DNA of 38,114 nt from Desulfitibacter sp. BRH_c19. GTDB lineage: Bacteria > Bacillota > DSM-16504 > Desulfitibacterales > Desulfitibacteraceae. The notes beneath the pieces are model-generated. The model saw only the letters and a list, made by a program, of their open reading frames with translations. It was not told where the DNA came from and did not search any database. Below, one piece after another: positions 24,347 to 33,350 of this stretch; position 1 is the first letter of the stretch; each line of letters starts with the position of its first letter. A program made the translations under genes and the position numbers. The stretch lies in the NCBI GenBank assembly GCA_001515945.1, contig LOER01000013.1, forward strand, positions 1 through 38,114. Direction: 5' to 3'.

Positions 24347-25583
24347 CATAACGTAAAAGTGCAAAGTTGCCATTTTTAAATATGGATATTTCTTTTCCAT
24401 CTACTGTAGTTCCAAGAATTTCAAGATCCTCTGTTCCTATCATAAAATCCTCATGTACGATGGAATCATTTACTCCCAATTTCGTCAATTCTTCCTTGCT
24501 CATATTTTCACCATTTTGGATACATACTGGATACGCTTTTCCAATAGCCAAATGGCAGGATGCATTTTCATCAAATAATGTATTATAGAACAGTATCTTG
24601 GTGTTGGAGATGGGCGAATCATATGGAACCAATGCCACTTCACCGAGATAGCATGATCCCTCATCTGTCTCAATTAGCTTCTTAAGTACCTCTTGGCCTT
24701 TTTTAGCATTAAAGTCAACAATCTTACCATTTTTAAAAGTAAGTGAAAACCCTTCGATGAGATTACCATTATAGTTTAAAGGTATTGAGCTGACTACAGT
24801 ACCATTAACGCCTGTCTTTTTCGGCAGAGTAAATACCTCCTCAGTAGGCATATTGGCAATAAACTCTATGCCTTCAGGTGTGTATTCTGAACCCCCAATC
24901 CATAAATGCCTCTCCGGAAGCTCGACTCTCAAGTCTGTACCTAGAGAATTCTTATAATGAAGATATTTAAAGATATTGGTATTCAGGAAATCCAGGCTCT
25001 TCTTCAAATGACTCTTATGTTCATTCCATGCAGTAATAGGATCTTCTGTATCTACCCTGACAGTTTTAAAAATGGTTTCCCATAACTTCTCTATAGCTTC
25101 ATTTTCTTTATAATCCGGAAAAACCTTTCGTGCCCAAGCCTTTGTAGGAATAGATACCACACACCAGGTATTCTTGTTTGCCATTCTCCGTTCCCTATAT
25201 TCCTTTATGGCAGCACCGGCAGTTCTTTGAGCCTTGGCGATTCTTTCAGGATTCACATCCTTCATAAGCTCTGGATCTGTGGCTAAAATATTGATATATG
25301 CTGCTCCTTGACGTACATAGGAAAGGTAAAATTCCTTTTTCCATGCTGGAAATTCTTCAAACACTATTTCTGGTGCATGTAAGTATTTAATCTTGGACAG
25401 CAATTCATCCTCCCAACTAACAACTACCTCTCGTGCCCCTTCTCGATAAGCAATCTCTGCCATCATTCTAGTAAATGGTGCACATTCTATAGGAGAAGAA
25501 ATAACAAGAGTCTGCCCTTTCTGAATATTTACCCCTGTTTTTACCACAAGCTGGGCATATTTTTCTAGTAACCGTTTATCCAT
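24333..25583 (-). CDS. M29-family metallo-aminopeptidase (AmpS/PepS-like)
   Basis: The 416-residue cytoplasmic exopeptidase removes N-terminal residues using a two-metal site. It has the M29 layout: N-terminal KYAQLVVKTGVNIQKGQTLVISSPIE, and the C-terminal metal domain with GSEYTPEG, CYLGEVALVPYDSPIS (Glu ligand), FDENASCHLAIGKAYP (His ligand) and NDSIVHEDFMIGT (His/Asp ligands). Length fits the family. GGAAGGGAG precedes the ATG. It appears to be a single gene with its own terminator. Confidence 0.93.
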   Translation of the reverse strand: MDKRLLEKYAQLVVKTGVNIQKGQTLVISSPIECAPFTRMMAEIAYREGAREVVVSWEDELLSKIKYLHAPEIVFEEFPAWKKEFYLSYVRQGAAYINILATDPELMKDVNPERIAKAQRTAGAAIKEYRERRMANKNTWCVVSIPTKAWARKVFPDYKENEAIEKLWETIFKTVRVDTEDPITAWNEHKSHLKKSLDFLNTNIFKYLHYKNSLGTDLRVELPERHLWIGGSEYTPEGIEFIANMPTEEVFTLPKKTGVNGTVVSSIPLNYNGNLIEGFSLTFKNGKIVDFNAKKGQEVLKKLIETDEGSCYLGEVALVPYDSPISNTKILFYNTLFDENASCHLAIGKAYPVCIQNGENMSKEELTKLGVNDSIVHEDFMIGTEDLEILGTTVDGKEISIFKNGNFALLRYEHSQ

Positions 25584-25710
25584 GTTAAAGCTCCCTTCCT
25601 ATTCATCATTGTTTCTGCATATCAATAAATGAAAAAAACTCTCACACTAGTTATTATCTACTCTTGCGAGCAAAGTATAACACAGAAGAGTAGAAGCAGA
25701 GGAAACATAG

Positions 25711-25777
25711 GAAGGAAGCATATTCTCTTTCATATAGATCTGTGGTTCTTTCGGTAAACCGTCCATTTGCTTCCTTC
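25711..25777. repeat. REP-like inverted repeat
   Basis: GAAGGAAGCA (25711-25720) and TGCTTCCTTC (25768-25777) are perfect 10-bp arms around a 47-nt loop that contains GGTTC and ACCGTCC. The right part (CCGTCCATTTGCTTCCTTCTT-like) resembles the repeats at 28321 and 29432. It lies between the HD-protein gene and the aminopeptidase gene; no gene is seen in 25584-25804. Confidence 0.6.
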
Positions 25778-25804
25778 TTAACTTAAAATGACTACTAAGT
25801 TTAT

Positions 25805-26368
25805 TTATATGCCTGCAAGCCCAAGCTCGGCGGCTGATTCTTTCATGCCTTCTATTGTCCATAGAATGACTGTATCTAAATCCATTTCTACCATTTCACA
25901 ACCAGCAATAATTAATTCACGGTTTACGCCAGCGGCAAAACCTTTTGATTTAAATTTTTTCTTGACTGATTTAACCTCAAGATCCATTATACTTTTATTC
26001 GGTCTCATTAAAACTGCAGCTGTTATGAGTCCCGTAAGTTCATCAATTGTATAAAGTACTTTTTCCATTTTCTTGATAGGCTCTACATCAATACAGATAT
26101 TCCACCCATGGGATATAGCAGCATGAATGATATCATCATCGACACCTTCTTGTTCCAAAATTTCTTTACTCTTATGGCAATGCTCATCAGGATAGAGTTC
26201 ATAGTCAATATCGTGTATCAGTCCCACAATACCCCAGTATTCTTCATCCTCTTTATTTTTTCTAGCAAAATAGCGCATAACAGACTCTACAGCAAGGCCA
26301 TGGGTTATCAAAGATTTGTTTTTATTGTACTTCGTTAATAATGCATAAGCATGCTCTCTTGTTAACAT
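25805..26368 (-). CDS. HD-domain (HDIG-type) protein, predicted hydrolase
   Basis: The 187-residue protein has an HD phosphohydrolase core: HGLAVESVMRYFA (first His, near 24), GLIHDIDYELYPDEHCHKS (HD pair near 53-54) and a later HAAISHGW. The arrangement fits COG2316-like predicted HD hydrolases that act on nucleotides or phosphates; the substrate is unknown. RBS AGGAGGAAAATT directly before the ATG. It lies next to a decayed RAYT gene and REP-like repeats but is itself intact. Confidence 0.85.
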   Translation of the reverse strand: MLTREHAYALLTKYNKNKSLITHGLAVESVMRYFARKNKEDEEYWGIVGLIHDIDYELYPDEHCHKSKEILEQEGVDDDIIHAAISHGWNICIDVEPIKKMEKVLYTIDELTGLITAAVLMRPNKSIMDLEVKSVKKKFKSKGFAAGVNRELIIAGCEMVEMDLDTVILWTIEGMKESAAELGLAGI

Positions 26369-26402
26369 AATTTTCCTCCTCGGAATTGGTTGTATTTTTC
26401 TT

Positions 26403-26562
26403 CTATGCTTTAAATATCAAATTAGGTGAAATTCCTAATACTCTTCTTAACTGTCGTTCTTATTCTATCTTCATCATCGTGAAAGATTTCCTGCCTGTTA
26501 GCTCCTCTTAACATGAAATGATATATTCCTCTTTCACTCTTTTCTCTTGCTCTTCGTGGCAT
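26403..26562 (-). pseudogene. Remnant of a REP-associated tyrosine transposase (RAYT, Y1_Tnp family)
   Basis: The minus-strand frame from ATG 26562 reads MPRRAREKSERGIYHFMLRG, then ANRQEIFHDDEDRIR. This is the conserved N-terminus of IS200-like RAYT transposases. After about 35 residues it breaks. The overlapping +1 frame then gives ERQLRRVLGISPNLIFKA and a stop at 26403-26405, which is a typical RAYT C-terminus (a helix-turn-helix-like GIS motif). The middle, with the HUH motif and catalytic tyrosine (about 150 residues), is deleted, with a frameshift at the join. The remaining 26369-26738 holds only REP-like sequence and the leader of the chemoreceptor gene. Confidence 0.8.
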
Positions 26563-26610
26563 AATCATCACTCTCAGTATTTTTTCTACATTTTACCACA
26601 CCAAGAAAGT

Positions 26611-26640
26611 GGAAACAAGAGAACCATCCCTACGCTTCCT
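26611..26640. repeat. REP-like repeat beside the RAYT remnant
   Basis: GGAAACAAGAGAACCATCCC followed by TACGCTTCCT resembles the GGAAGCAAGAGAACCG ... GCTTCC dyad at 29434-29473. It lies 49 bp upstream of the RAYT start codon, the usual place for the substrate REP of such transposases. Confidence 0.5.
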
Positions 26641-26738
26641 GTTAAATAAAGCTCTGTCAATTATGGTTGTTTTTGGAGGAATTTGGTGAATAATGTTGAA
26701 ATTGTATTGACATGAGGTAACTAACTGGAGGTGCTAAA

Positions 26739-28259
26739 ATGAGAGCTGGTTTAATTGTGGTTGTATCGTTTATATTTGCTGCAAGTATATCTAAAGCAAT
26801 AGGTTTAAATGGGTGGTCTGAATTAGGTGTCTTGGGTATTTTTAATACAGCTTTGATATTAGTTGGTTTCAAGCTATTTTTAAAAGAAACAACTGAGGGT
26901 ACCGCTCACAAGGATAATGAATACCTTCATGAGTTTGATGATGCTGTAATAGACCAGAAGAAATTTTTTGCAGAAGCCTTACAAAATGCTATACAAGTTG
27001 CAAGTACAGTTGAGGAAGTTAAAGTTGCATCGAAAGAAGGAGTTAGTGCTTCGGAAAATGTTGTTGCTAATAATCAGCAAATAGCATCCCAAAATTTAAA
27101 ACAATTTGAAGTTATTAATAGGACAGCAGATTTTACTCAAAATATAGTGGAGATTGTTCGAAAAGCTGTGGATTTTGCACAAGCAGCGGTTAATTCCTCA
27201 AACAGTTCTACTCAGATAGCCTCTAGGGGTGAGGCTGAGGCAAGAAAGGCAATGGAGAAAATGCATCAAATTGAAGAAAGAGTCAAGGAAACTGCGGATA
27301 AGTTATATACTCTCAAGACTCGCTCTGAAAAAATCGGCCAAATAATTGAAACTATTAAGAATATATCCGACCAAACTAACTTACTGGCTTTAAATGCCGC
27401 CATAGAAGCAGCCAGAGCTGGTGAACATGGTCGGGGATTTGCCGTGGTTGCAGAAGAAGTAAAGAAGCTTGCCGAAGAATCAAATAACGCATCAAATGAA
27501 GTTGACGCTATTATACAAGAAATACAAGGAGAAATTAGCCTATCAACCGAAGCTTTTGAACAAGTGACAAACTATGTTATAGAAGGTGTTGAGATTAATA
27601 ATAATACAGGGGAAGTCTTGAAGCAAATTATACTTTCCTTCAAAGAAGCATCAGATAAAATTCATAACATTGAGCAACAGATGGGTGAAGTTAATAATGC
27701 TAGCAGTAATGTTTTAGAAAAAATGAAGGAAAATCAGATATTATCCAAAGAAACAGCAGATGCAACGGAATTAGTAGCAGCGGCCTCCCAGGAACAGAAC
27801 ACTTCCTTTGAAGAGATTAATAACTCCATGGAACATCTTTTTGAGTTAGCGGAAAACTCTAAACAAGAAATTGCGAGTCGGGTTATGGATAAGTTAATGT
27901 ATCAAAAATCCATTCAGTTCAAAAATATAGCTACTAAACTAAAGTCAAAGGACGAACTTACCTTCGATTTCCTTGTAAAAGTAGCTAAGGACCTTAAGGT
28001 AGATTATGTAAGCATTGCAGATCCAAGTGGTTTATTTAAGTATTCCAGTAAGAAAAATGGTACTGGAATTAACTTGTTTAAGCTGATGCCTGAAGTTAAA
28101 GATGCTTTTTTTGTACATAATAAATCATATTTCGCCACACATATTAAGGCAAGCTTTCAGGATGGACGCCTCTATAAGTATGTAATAGTAATGGATGAGG
28201 ATAAATATATCTATCAGATCGCTTTGTCCTTTGATTCTCTCTTGAGCTTGTTACAGTAA
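26739..28259 (+). CDS. Methyl-accepting chemotaxis-type receptor with C-terminal sensor-like domain
   Basis: The 506-residue protein has two close membrane helices (residues 3-22 and 27-48) with only a few residues between them, so no outside sensor domain. A long coiled coil leads to the signalling tip, [47 protein letters not shown] (about residues 203-250), which binds CheA/CheW. Unusually, residues about 385-506 after the coiled coil form a globular domain ([28 protein letters not shown] ... [20 protein letters not shown]) that looks like a PAS/Cache-type sensor. A cytoplasmic signal is likely. TGGAGGTGCTAAA precedes the ATG. No che genes are near. Confidence 0.9.
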   Translation: MRAGLIVVVSFIFAASISKAIGLNGWSELGVLGIFNTALILVGFKLFLKETTEGTAHKDNEYLHEFDDAVIDQKKFFAEALQNAIQVASTVEEVKVASKEGVSASENVVANNQQIASQNLKQFEVINRTADFTQNIVEIVRKAVDFAQAAVNSSNSSTQIASRGEAEARKAMEKMHQIEERVKETADKLYTLKTRSEKIGQIIETIKNISDQTNLLALNAAIEAARAGEHGRGFAVVAEEVKKLAEESNNASNEVDAIIQEIQGEISLSTEAFEQVTNYVIEGVEINNNTGEVLKQIILSFKEASDKIHNIEQQMGEVNNASSNVLEKMKENQILSKETADATELVAAASQEQNTSFEEINNSMEHLFELAENSKQEIASRVMDKLMYQKSIQFKNIATKLKSKDELTFDFLVKVAKDLKVDYVSIADPSGLFKYSSKKNGTGINLFKLMPEVKDAFFVHNKSYFATHIKASFQDGRLYKYVIVMDEDKYIYQIALSFDSLLSLLQ

Positions 28260-28273
28260 GTAGTAACAAGCTC
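28244..28273 (+). terminator. 11-bp hairpin spanning the stop codon of the chemoreceptor gene
   Basis: GAGCTTGTTAC-AGTAAGTA-GTAACAAGCTC, perfect arms. The TAA stop lies in the loop. There is no T-run after it, so termination may be weak; it may instead protect the mRNA end. Confidence 0.55.
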
Positions 28274-28320
28274 CGACTACCTACAACCAAGCTCCTGAAG
28301 ATGAGAAAGCTAAAAATGAG

Positions 28321-28391
28321 GGCTATTCGTTTCCCTTTTGCTTCCTTCTTCCTGCTTCCTTCTAATTTGTCAATTTGTCAAGCCTGACCCC
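28321..28391. repeat. REP-like repeat, copy b
   Basis: A 71-bp unit, CTATTCG ... TTTGCTTCCTTCTTCCT ... GTCAAGCCTGACCCC, that matches 29449-29519 at all but 4 positions. It lies between the chemoreceptor and radical SAM genes. Confidence 0.85.
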
Positions 28392-28487
28392 GTATAATCC
28401 AGCTGATTTAGCATACGATATAGTCTATAAAGACTTTTGATCTGCCTTAAAAATTCAGAAAGCCATAACTGGTAGGGGGCTAAATTA

Positions 28488-29399
28488 ATGTCAAAAAAAT
28501 ATGAACCTGGCTATATAAAACTCCTTGGAACCAATAAACTAGAGGCAAAGGTCCTAAAAGCTAGAACCCATTATACAAATTGTAACCTATGCCCGCACGA
28601 ATGCAATGTAGACAGGCAGGAAAAAACTGGTTTTTGTAGAGCATTGGACAAGGCAATTATTTCGAGCAATGGTCCCCATTTTGGAGAAGAGTCTGTACTT
28701 GTAGGTAGACATGGTTCAGGAACTATATTCTTTGGATACTGCAATATGAAATGTGTTTTTTGCCAAAACTGTGAACTGAGTTTCGGAGGGGAAGGAAAGA
28801 TAATAGAGAATTCAAAGTTAGCCGAAATAATGCTGAATATACAAAACCGACACGGTTGTCATAATATAAACCTTGTTACCCCTACGCACTTTGTTCCAAA
28901 TATACTTGAAGCACTTCTATTGGCTGCCCGGAACGGCCTGAAAATTCCCATAGTTTACAACTGTGGCGGTTACGAGAGAATGAAAACCCTTGAACTCCTT
29001 GATGGTGTTGTTGATATCTATATGCCTGATTTTAAATACTCCGATGATTCACTTGGCGAAAAATACTCCAATATTAAGAGTTATAGCACCAGGGTTAAGC
29101 AAGCACTAAAAGAAATGGACCGACAGGTGGGAGGGTTAAAGGTAGATAAGAACAATATTGCATATCGGGGTTTGATAATAAGACATTTGGTAATGCCTGG
29201 CAACCTCAATAATTCTAAAGAAGTGCTAGAGTTTATACAAAAAGAACTCTCTCCAGATTGCCTAGTAAATCTAATGGACCAATACCACCCAGCCCACAAA
29301 GCATTCCAATATAAAGAAATTTCCAGAGGTCTAACCAAAATAGAATTCATGGAACTATACAGCTACGCCAAAAACCTGGGTTTAAGGCTTGCTGAATGA
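28488..29399 (+). CDS. Radical SAM protein, PflA/PflX-like (COG1313)
   Basis: The 303-residue protein has the radical SAM CX3CX2C motif C85-NMK-C89-VF-C92 in GYCNMKCVFCQNC, preceded by an extra cysteine set C32, C35, C39 and C50 (CNLCPHEC ... GFC). These are typical of COG1313, the uncharacterised homologues of pyruvate-formate-lyase activase. Later GGYERMKTLELLDGVVDIYMPDFKYSD and LVMPGNLNNSKEVLEFI match the family. Such proteins make 5'-deoxyadenosyl radicals; the target is unknown. No glycyl-radical enzyme is in the window. AGGGGGCTAAATT precedes the ATG. The short upstream region carries REP copy b, so the promoter may be partly repeat-derived. Confidence 0.92.
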   Translation: MSKKYEPGYIKLLGTNKLEAKVLKARTHYTNCNLCPHECNVDRQEKTGFCRALDKAIISSNGPHFGEESVLVGRHGSGTIFFGYCNMKCVFCQNCELSFGGEGKIIENSKLAEIMLNIQNRHGCHNINLVTPTHFVPNILEALLLAARNGLKIPIVYNCGGYERMKTLELLDGVVDIYMPDFKYSDDSLGEKYSNIKSYSTRVKQALKEMDRQVGGLKVDKNNIAYRGLIIRHLVMPGNLNNSKEVLEFIQKELSPDCLVNLMDQYHPAHKAFQYKEISRGLTKIEFMELYSYAKNLGLRLAE

Positions 29400-29431
29400 A
29401 ATGTTATCACACAAAGCAAGATTGAATGGAA

Positions 29432-29519
29432 AAGGAAGCAAGAGAACCGACTATTCGCCTCCCTTTTGCTTCCTTCTTCCTACTTCCTTCTAATTTGTCA
29501 ATTTGTCAAGCCTGACCCC
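29432..29519. repeat. REP-like repeat, copy c (overlaps 3' end of the LarA-like gene)
   Basis: AAGGAAGCAA (29432-29441) and TTGCTTCCTT (29466-29475) form a 10-bp dyad around GAGAACCGACTATTCGCC, followed by the shared tail ending GTCAAGCCTGACCCC. On the minus strand the tail is read as the last nine codons and TAG stop of the LarA-like gene. Confidence 0.85.
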
Positions 29520-30767
29520 ATAGATGTTATCTTCTGCGTCAAAGTTTAGCTTTTCTTGTCCTAATACCTCGATGTGGTCTCTTTGCTTTACTTCATCTAA
29601 AAGCGCCTCGGATACGAGAATTTCTTTAATGTCCAAAGTATTTTTGATAATCGCTACCTTGGCATCTTCCATAGTTACTTTTCTATTGCAGCTAGACAAT
29701 GCCGTCAGTATTGCATCCTTGTCCGAATCTTGAATAATGGGGATAAAGCCTCTTTCAAGAAATCCAGAGCATATTACATTGGCATAGGTAGTTTTTAAGT
29801 CTACCTTATCATAAAGCCTTCGTGTAATTACATCTGCTAGACCCATTCCCAACGCATTGTTATGACTTTCTTCAGTCAGATCAAGACATACAATTCTATA
29901 GATAGACAAGTCTCCACTCTCTTCTTGGCCCCTAACAAGTATTCTGCCAGTAACATTTGAATCCATACCCACACCACTAATGTTCTTCCCCATTTCTTGA
30001 ACAACCAGGACATCAGCTTGATTAAAAGGCAGGGTAGGCATTAAAGACTTGGCTTCAATTATAAGTTCTTTTTCTCGCTCTAAAATTTTAGCCTTAGGTA
30101 TAACTTCTATTTTAGCTGTTGTATCTTCCGCATTTTCTAGAACCGCTACCCCTAGAAGAATAGGTGCTTTTTCCATAATTACTTCAGCGACTCTAGGAAT
30201 AAGCTTGGCAAGACCATAAATACCAAATTCATGAATGGCTAACGCACCTACATGGTTTCCAAATCCTATAGCCATTTGCTTTAATACACCACTTTCAGTA
30301 ATATCATGGAAATCAGTATGTGGCTTTATCCTATTTAGCATTATTAGACCATCCATTGATAAGGCTACTTTATCGAAGTAAACTGGTAATCCTTCGGGTT
30401 CAACAGTACCTAATTGCTCAACTTTCATATTGCTTAATACAGGGGCTCCAACAGCTTCTTCAGTAATTCCATAACCCTTTAAGTACTCTTCTTGTCCATC
30501 AGCAGTTGCACCACCGTGGCTTCCCATAGCAGGAATGATATGAGGTATAGCGCCGCACTTTTTAACTTCATTAACAACTGTTATTACAAGTTTCTGGAGC
30601 GCATAAATCCCTCTACTGCCAACTGCAATTCCAATTTTAGCACCTGGAGATATTAGGCCTTTATATTGGGCAAAACCTTTTTCCATTTCCTCTTCAACAT
30701 TTTCTAGTTTTTGAACACCAAAGTTTTGTCTTATGCGATACATTTTTGGTATGCTTTTTACTCGCAA
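29490..30767 (-). CDS. LarA-like protein (nickel-pincer lactate racemase family, DUF2088)
   Basis: The 425-residue protein shows LarA_N marks: KIGIAVGSRGIYALQ, PHIIPAMGSHGGATADGQ, LNRIKPHTDFHDITESGVLKQMAIGFGNHVGALAIHEFG. The histidines and lysine are those expected to bind the nickel-pincer cofactor and substrate. LarA itself interconverts D- and L-lactate, but homologues act on other 2-hydroxy acids. GTG 30776 is possible, but TTG 30767 is better spaced (8 bp) from AAGGAG. Its nine last residues (GVRLDKLTN) come from a REP-like repeat. It follows the glcF-like gene by 115 bp. Cofactor genes larB, larC, larE are not in the window. Confidence 0.87.
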   Translation of the reverse strand: MRVKSIPKMYRIRQNFGVQKLENVEEEMEKGFAQYKGLISPGAKIGIAVGSRGIYALQKLVITVVNEVKKCGAIPHIIPAMGSHGGATADGQEEYLKGYGITEEAVGAPVLSNMKVEQLGTVEPEGLPVYFDKVALSMDGLIMLNRIKPHTDFHDITESGVLKQMAIGFGNHVGALAIHEFGIYGLAKLIPRVAEVIMEKAPILLGVAVLENAEDTTAKIEVIPKAKILEREKELIIEAKSLMPTLPFNQADVLVVQEMGKNISGVGMDSNVTGRILVRGQEESGDLSIYRIVCLDLTEESHNNALGMGLADVITRRLYDKVDLKTTYANVICSGFLERGFIPIIQDSDKDAILTALSSCNRKVTMEDAKVAIIKNTLDIKEILVSEALLDEVKQRDHIEVLGQEKLNFDAEDNIYGVRLDKLTN

Positions 30768-30837
30768 TTTATCCACTCCTTCGCTAGATTTAGTTTAATA
30801 ATAACCTTATTTTCAGCCTAAGTTGAGTTGTACAATA

Positions 30838-30867
30838 AGTTCAGCAAGTATGATTGCCCGCTGAACT
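30838..30867 (-). other. 8-bp inverted repeat between the glcF-like and LarA-like genes
   Basis: AGTTCAGC and GCTGAACT flank 14 nt. There is no T-run, so it is either an mRNA-processing hairpin or a regulatory site that lets the LarA-like gene be expressed differently from glcDEF. Confidence 0.4.
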
Positions 30868-30882
30868 ATATAAAGAATGCGG

Positions 30883-32133
30883 TTAGGTTGTAATTGCTCT
30901 TTCTAAAATCTCTATAGGGTGTAGTGTATTAGCTTTTATTTTTCTACTCCTTAACCCATGTCCCAACTGCATCATACAAGCTGGACATGAGGTTGCTAAG
31001 ATATTCGCACCTGTTTCTTTAAAATTTTCTAGCTTCATTTCAAGTATTTTTTCAGAATTGCCATCTTGGAGGAAACAGTAAGAACCTGCTCCACCACAGC
31101 ACCAGTCTGCCTGTTTCATTTCACTAAATTCAATACCTGGTATTAATTTTAGAAGTTCCCTTGGCTCTTTGGTTATCTTCAGGCCTCTAACTCCGTGGCA
31201 AGGATCATGATAACTTACTTTATATGATACCCTACCTAATTTCCGCACATCCACGTCTAACTTATCAAGTACAAATTTATTTATATCAATTATCTTTTTT
31301 GATATTTCTTCAGCCCTTTTACTATATTCCTTATCATCTTTTAAAAGCTCCGCATATTCCTTTAGAGTACTTCCACATGTTGCACAGTCTATTACAATAT
31401 AGTCAAGGTCTCGACCAACAAATCTATCAATGTTTTCCTTAGCTAACCTTTTGCCTTCCTCAAAATCACCGGCGCTTTGATGAGGACCACCACAGCACTC
31501 AACCTCTGGAGCATAAACCTGACAGTTGTAATGTTGAAGCACTTTTACGGCAGAAACAGCTATTTGGCTAAAGAAACCATTAGTAGCACAACCAACATAG
31601 TAGCCAACCTTGAACTTTGGTTTGTCAATCTTTCTAATTAAATCTGGTGCCTGCTGGAAAAAGCTCTTTTTGGGCAGGGCTGGTAATAGGTCTTCCATTC
31701 TTTTAACTTTTTTAACTATTCCCAGAATCCCACTCCCCTGAACCAACCATCTTGCACCACTATGCTGATAAAATCGAGCTAATCCGGATACTGTTTTAAA
31801 TCTCTTCCGATTTGAAAATACTCCCCTATACGCTGCCTTGTGAAACATAGAAAACCCATTGGCAGCATTTATTTTTTCTCTAGCTTCCATCATGATCTTA
31901 TCAGTTGCAACACTTGAAGGACAGTTTGTTACACAAGCTTTACAGAGCAAACAGCTTTTTATATGCTCTTCAATTTCGGGTTCACTACCCCACTTATAAT
32001 TGCCTTCACAAACTAAGCGAGCTAGCCTTACTCTACCCCTGGCAACATTAGATTCATTTTTTGATATACTATAGGTTGGACATACCTCTTGGCAAAACCC
32101 ACATTTATTACACTTCAAAATCTTTGCTTCCAT
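30883..32133 (-). CDS. FeS subunit of 2-hydroxyacid (glycolate/lactate) dehydrogenase, GlcF-like
   Basis: The 416-residue protein carries two [4Fe-4S] ferredoxin motifs, CNKCGFCQEVCP (from residue 8) and CLLCKACVTNCP (about 61-72), and two CCG domains: VGCATNGFFS ... CCGGPH and DPCHGVRGLK ... WCCGGAGSYC. It passes electrons from the FAD subunits to a quinone or electron-transfer partner. Length and layout fit GlcF/LldE-type proteins. The ATG lies 1 bp after the glcE-like stop with GAGGTGAGCTAGG before it. Confidence 0.93.
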   Translation of the reverse strand: MEAKILKCNKCGFCQEVCPTYSISKNESNVARGRVRLARLVCEGNYKWGSEPEIEEHIKSCLLCKACVTNCPSSVATDKIMMEAREKINAANGFSMFHKAAYRGVFSNRKRFKTVSGLARFYQHSGARWLVQGSGILGIVKKVKRMEDLLPALPKKSFFQQAPDLIRKIDKPKFKVGYYVGCATNGFFSQIAVSAVKVLQHYNCQVYAPEVECCGGPHQSAGDFEEGKRLAKENIDRFVGRDLDYIVIDCATCGSTLKEYAELLKDDKEYSKRAEEISKKIIDINKFVLDKLDVDVRKLGRVSYKVSYHDPCHGVRGLKITKEPRELLKLIPGIEFSEMKQADWCCGGAGSYCFLQDGNSEKILEMKLENFKETGANILATSCPACMMQLGHGLRSRKIKANTLHPIEILERAITT

Positions 32134-32134
32134 C

Positions 32135-33328
32135 CTAGCTCACCTCCATAAATCTTGGATTGTGTGGATACATAATTAGATTTGGATCGAGCTCTTTTTT
32201 CATACGATTATAAAGTATATCAAGAGGCGCTCTATTATCAGTAAAGCACATTTTAAAATCCTGTAGTTTTTCAGTTATCATCTTTTTAGCTTCATTGAAA
32301 TCTGAACTTGTAGATAATTCGACCATTCCATTTCCGCCATCTAGTATAATCTCCATCGAATTATTGTTTAGTAATTCATCTAAGTTTCTTGGCAATAAAT
32401 CCAAAAGGCTTCTACGATCGGTCCCAAATCTGATTTTTGATACTGACCCTTTGCTACTGAATAACTTTTCTAAATAAGCATCTACATTATCTCTACCTGT
32501 AATCAATCCTTTAATATCTACTATGCTTTTTAAAACTTGCAACTGGTGTTCAACGGCAATCTTAGACCCTGCTAATACAAAGAAACTGGCATATTTTGAA
32601 TCTTCAGTTAGCCCCAGCATTTTTGCAGACATTCCCATAAAAGACACTAAAGCAAATCTTTTAGATAAAACCTCTTTCATTGCCTGAGTTAGATCATCGA
32701 CTGAAGCTGCTTCAGTAATAAATAATGCTTTTTCCTCTGGCATGGGAATGAGTTTAAAGGTAGCTCTTACAATTACGCCTAATGTACCCCAGCTCTTTGC
32801 AAATAACCTAGTAAAATCATATCCTGTAACATTTTTTACAGTTTTTCCGCCTGTTTTAATCAACTCTCCAGTTGGAGTCACAAATTCCAAACCTAATAAA
32901 TAATCGTTTATTGTACCATAAGCATATTGTTCAATGCCCCCAGCATCTCTAGCTAACAGACCACCTATTGTAGAGCTGGGTTTCTCATGGTAGCTTATAG
33001 GAAGCAAAAAGTTTTCTTGCCTCAAGATATCTGCTAACTCCTTAATACTAATGCCACCCTCTACAGAAACAGTTAAATCATTTTTTGCTAACTCAATAAC
33101 CCTGTTCATTTTACGTGTAGAGAGATATACTTGTGGTTGCTTAGCACCTATAATTTGACTTCCACTACCAATAGGAATTATTTGAATGGCTTTATGATTA
33201 CATAACTTAATAAAGGAACTAATTTCCTCAGAGTCCTGAGGATAAACTACAATATTTCCTTGAATATCATCAACCTTTAAAGCCGGCAGTTTCTCATTGA
33301 TGATTATTTTAATAGAATCTAAATTCAT
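32135..33328 (-). CDS. FAD-binding subunit, GlcE-like
   Basis: The 397-residue PCMH-type flavoprotein has QDSEEISSFIKLCN, IPIGSGSQIIG and the FAD motif PSSTIGGLLARDAGGIEQYAYGTINDYLLGLEFVTPTG, then KTVKNVTGYDFTRLFAKSWGTLGVI, which marks GlcE. It is the smaller flavoprotein of the GlcDEF complex. AGGAGGTAGGCAC lies before the ATG. It sits between the glcD-like and glcF-like genes. Confidence 0.93.
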   Translation of the reverse strand: MNLDSIKIIINEKLPALKVDDIQGNIVVYPQDSEEISSFIKLCNHKAIQIIPIGSGSQIIGAKQPQVYLSTRKMNRVIELAKNDLTVSVEGGISIKELADILRQENFLLPISYHEKPSSTIGGLLARDAGGIEQYAYGTINDYLLGLEFVTPTGELIKTGGKTVKNVTGYDFTRLFAKSWGTLGVIVRATFKLIPMPEEKALFITEAASVDDLTQAMKEVLSKRFALVSFMGMSAKMLGLTEDSKYASFFVLAGSKIAVEHQLQVLKSIVDIKGLITGRDNVDAYLEKLFSSKGSVSKIRFGTDRRSLLDLLPRNLDELLNNNSMEIILDGGNGMVELSTSSDFNEAKKMITEKLQDFKMCFTDNRAPLDILYNRMKKELDPNLIMYPHNPRFMEVS

Positions 33329-33350
33329 GTGCCTACCTCCTATTAATGCC

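Noticed and set aside
25647-25862. 71-codon minus-strand frame
   Set aside because: It overlaps the HD-domain gene and the REP-like dyad and has no plausible protein character.
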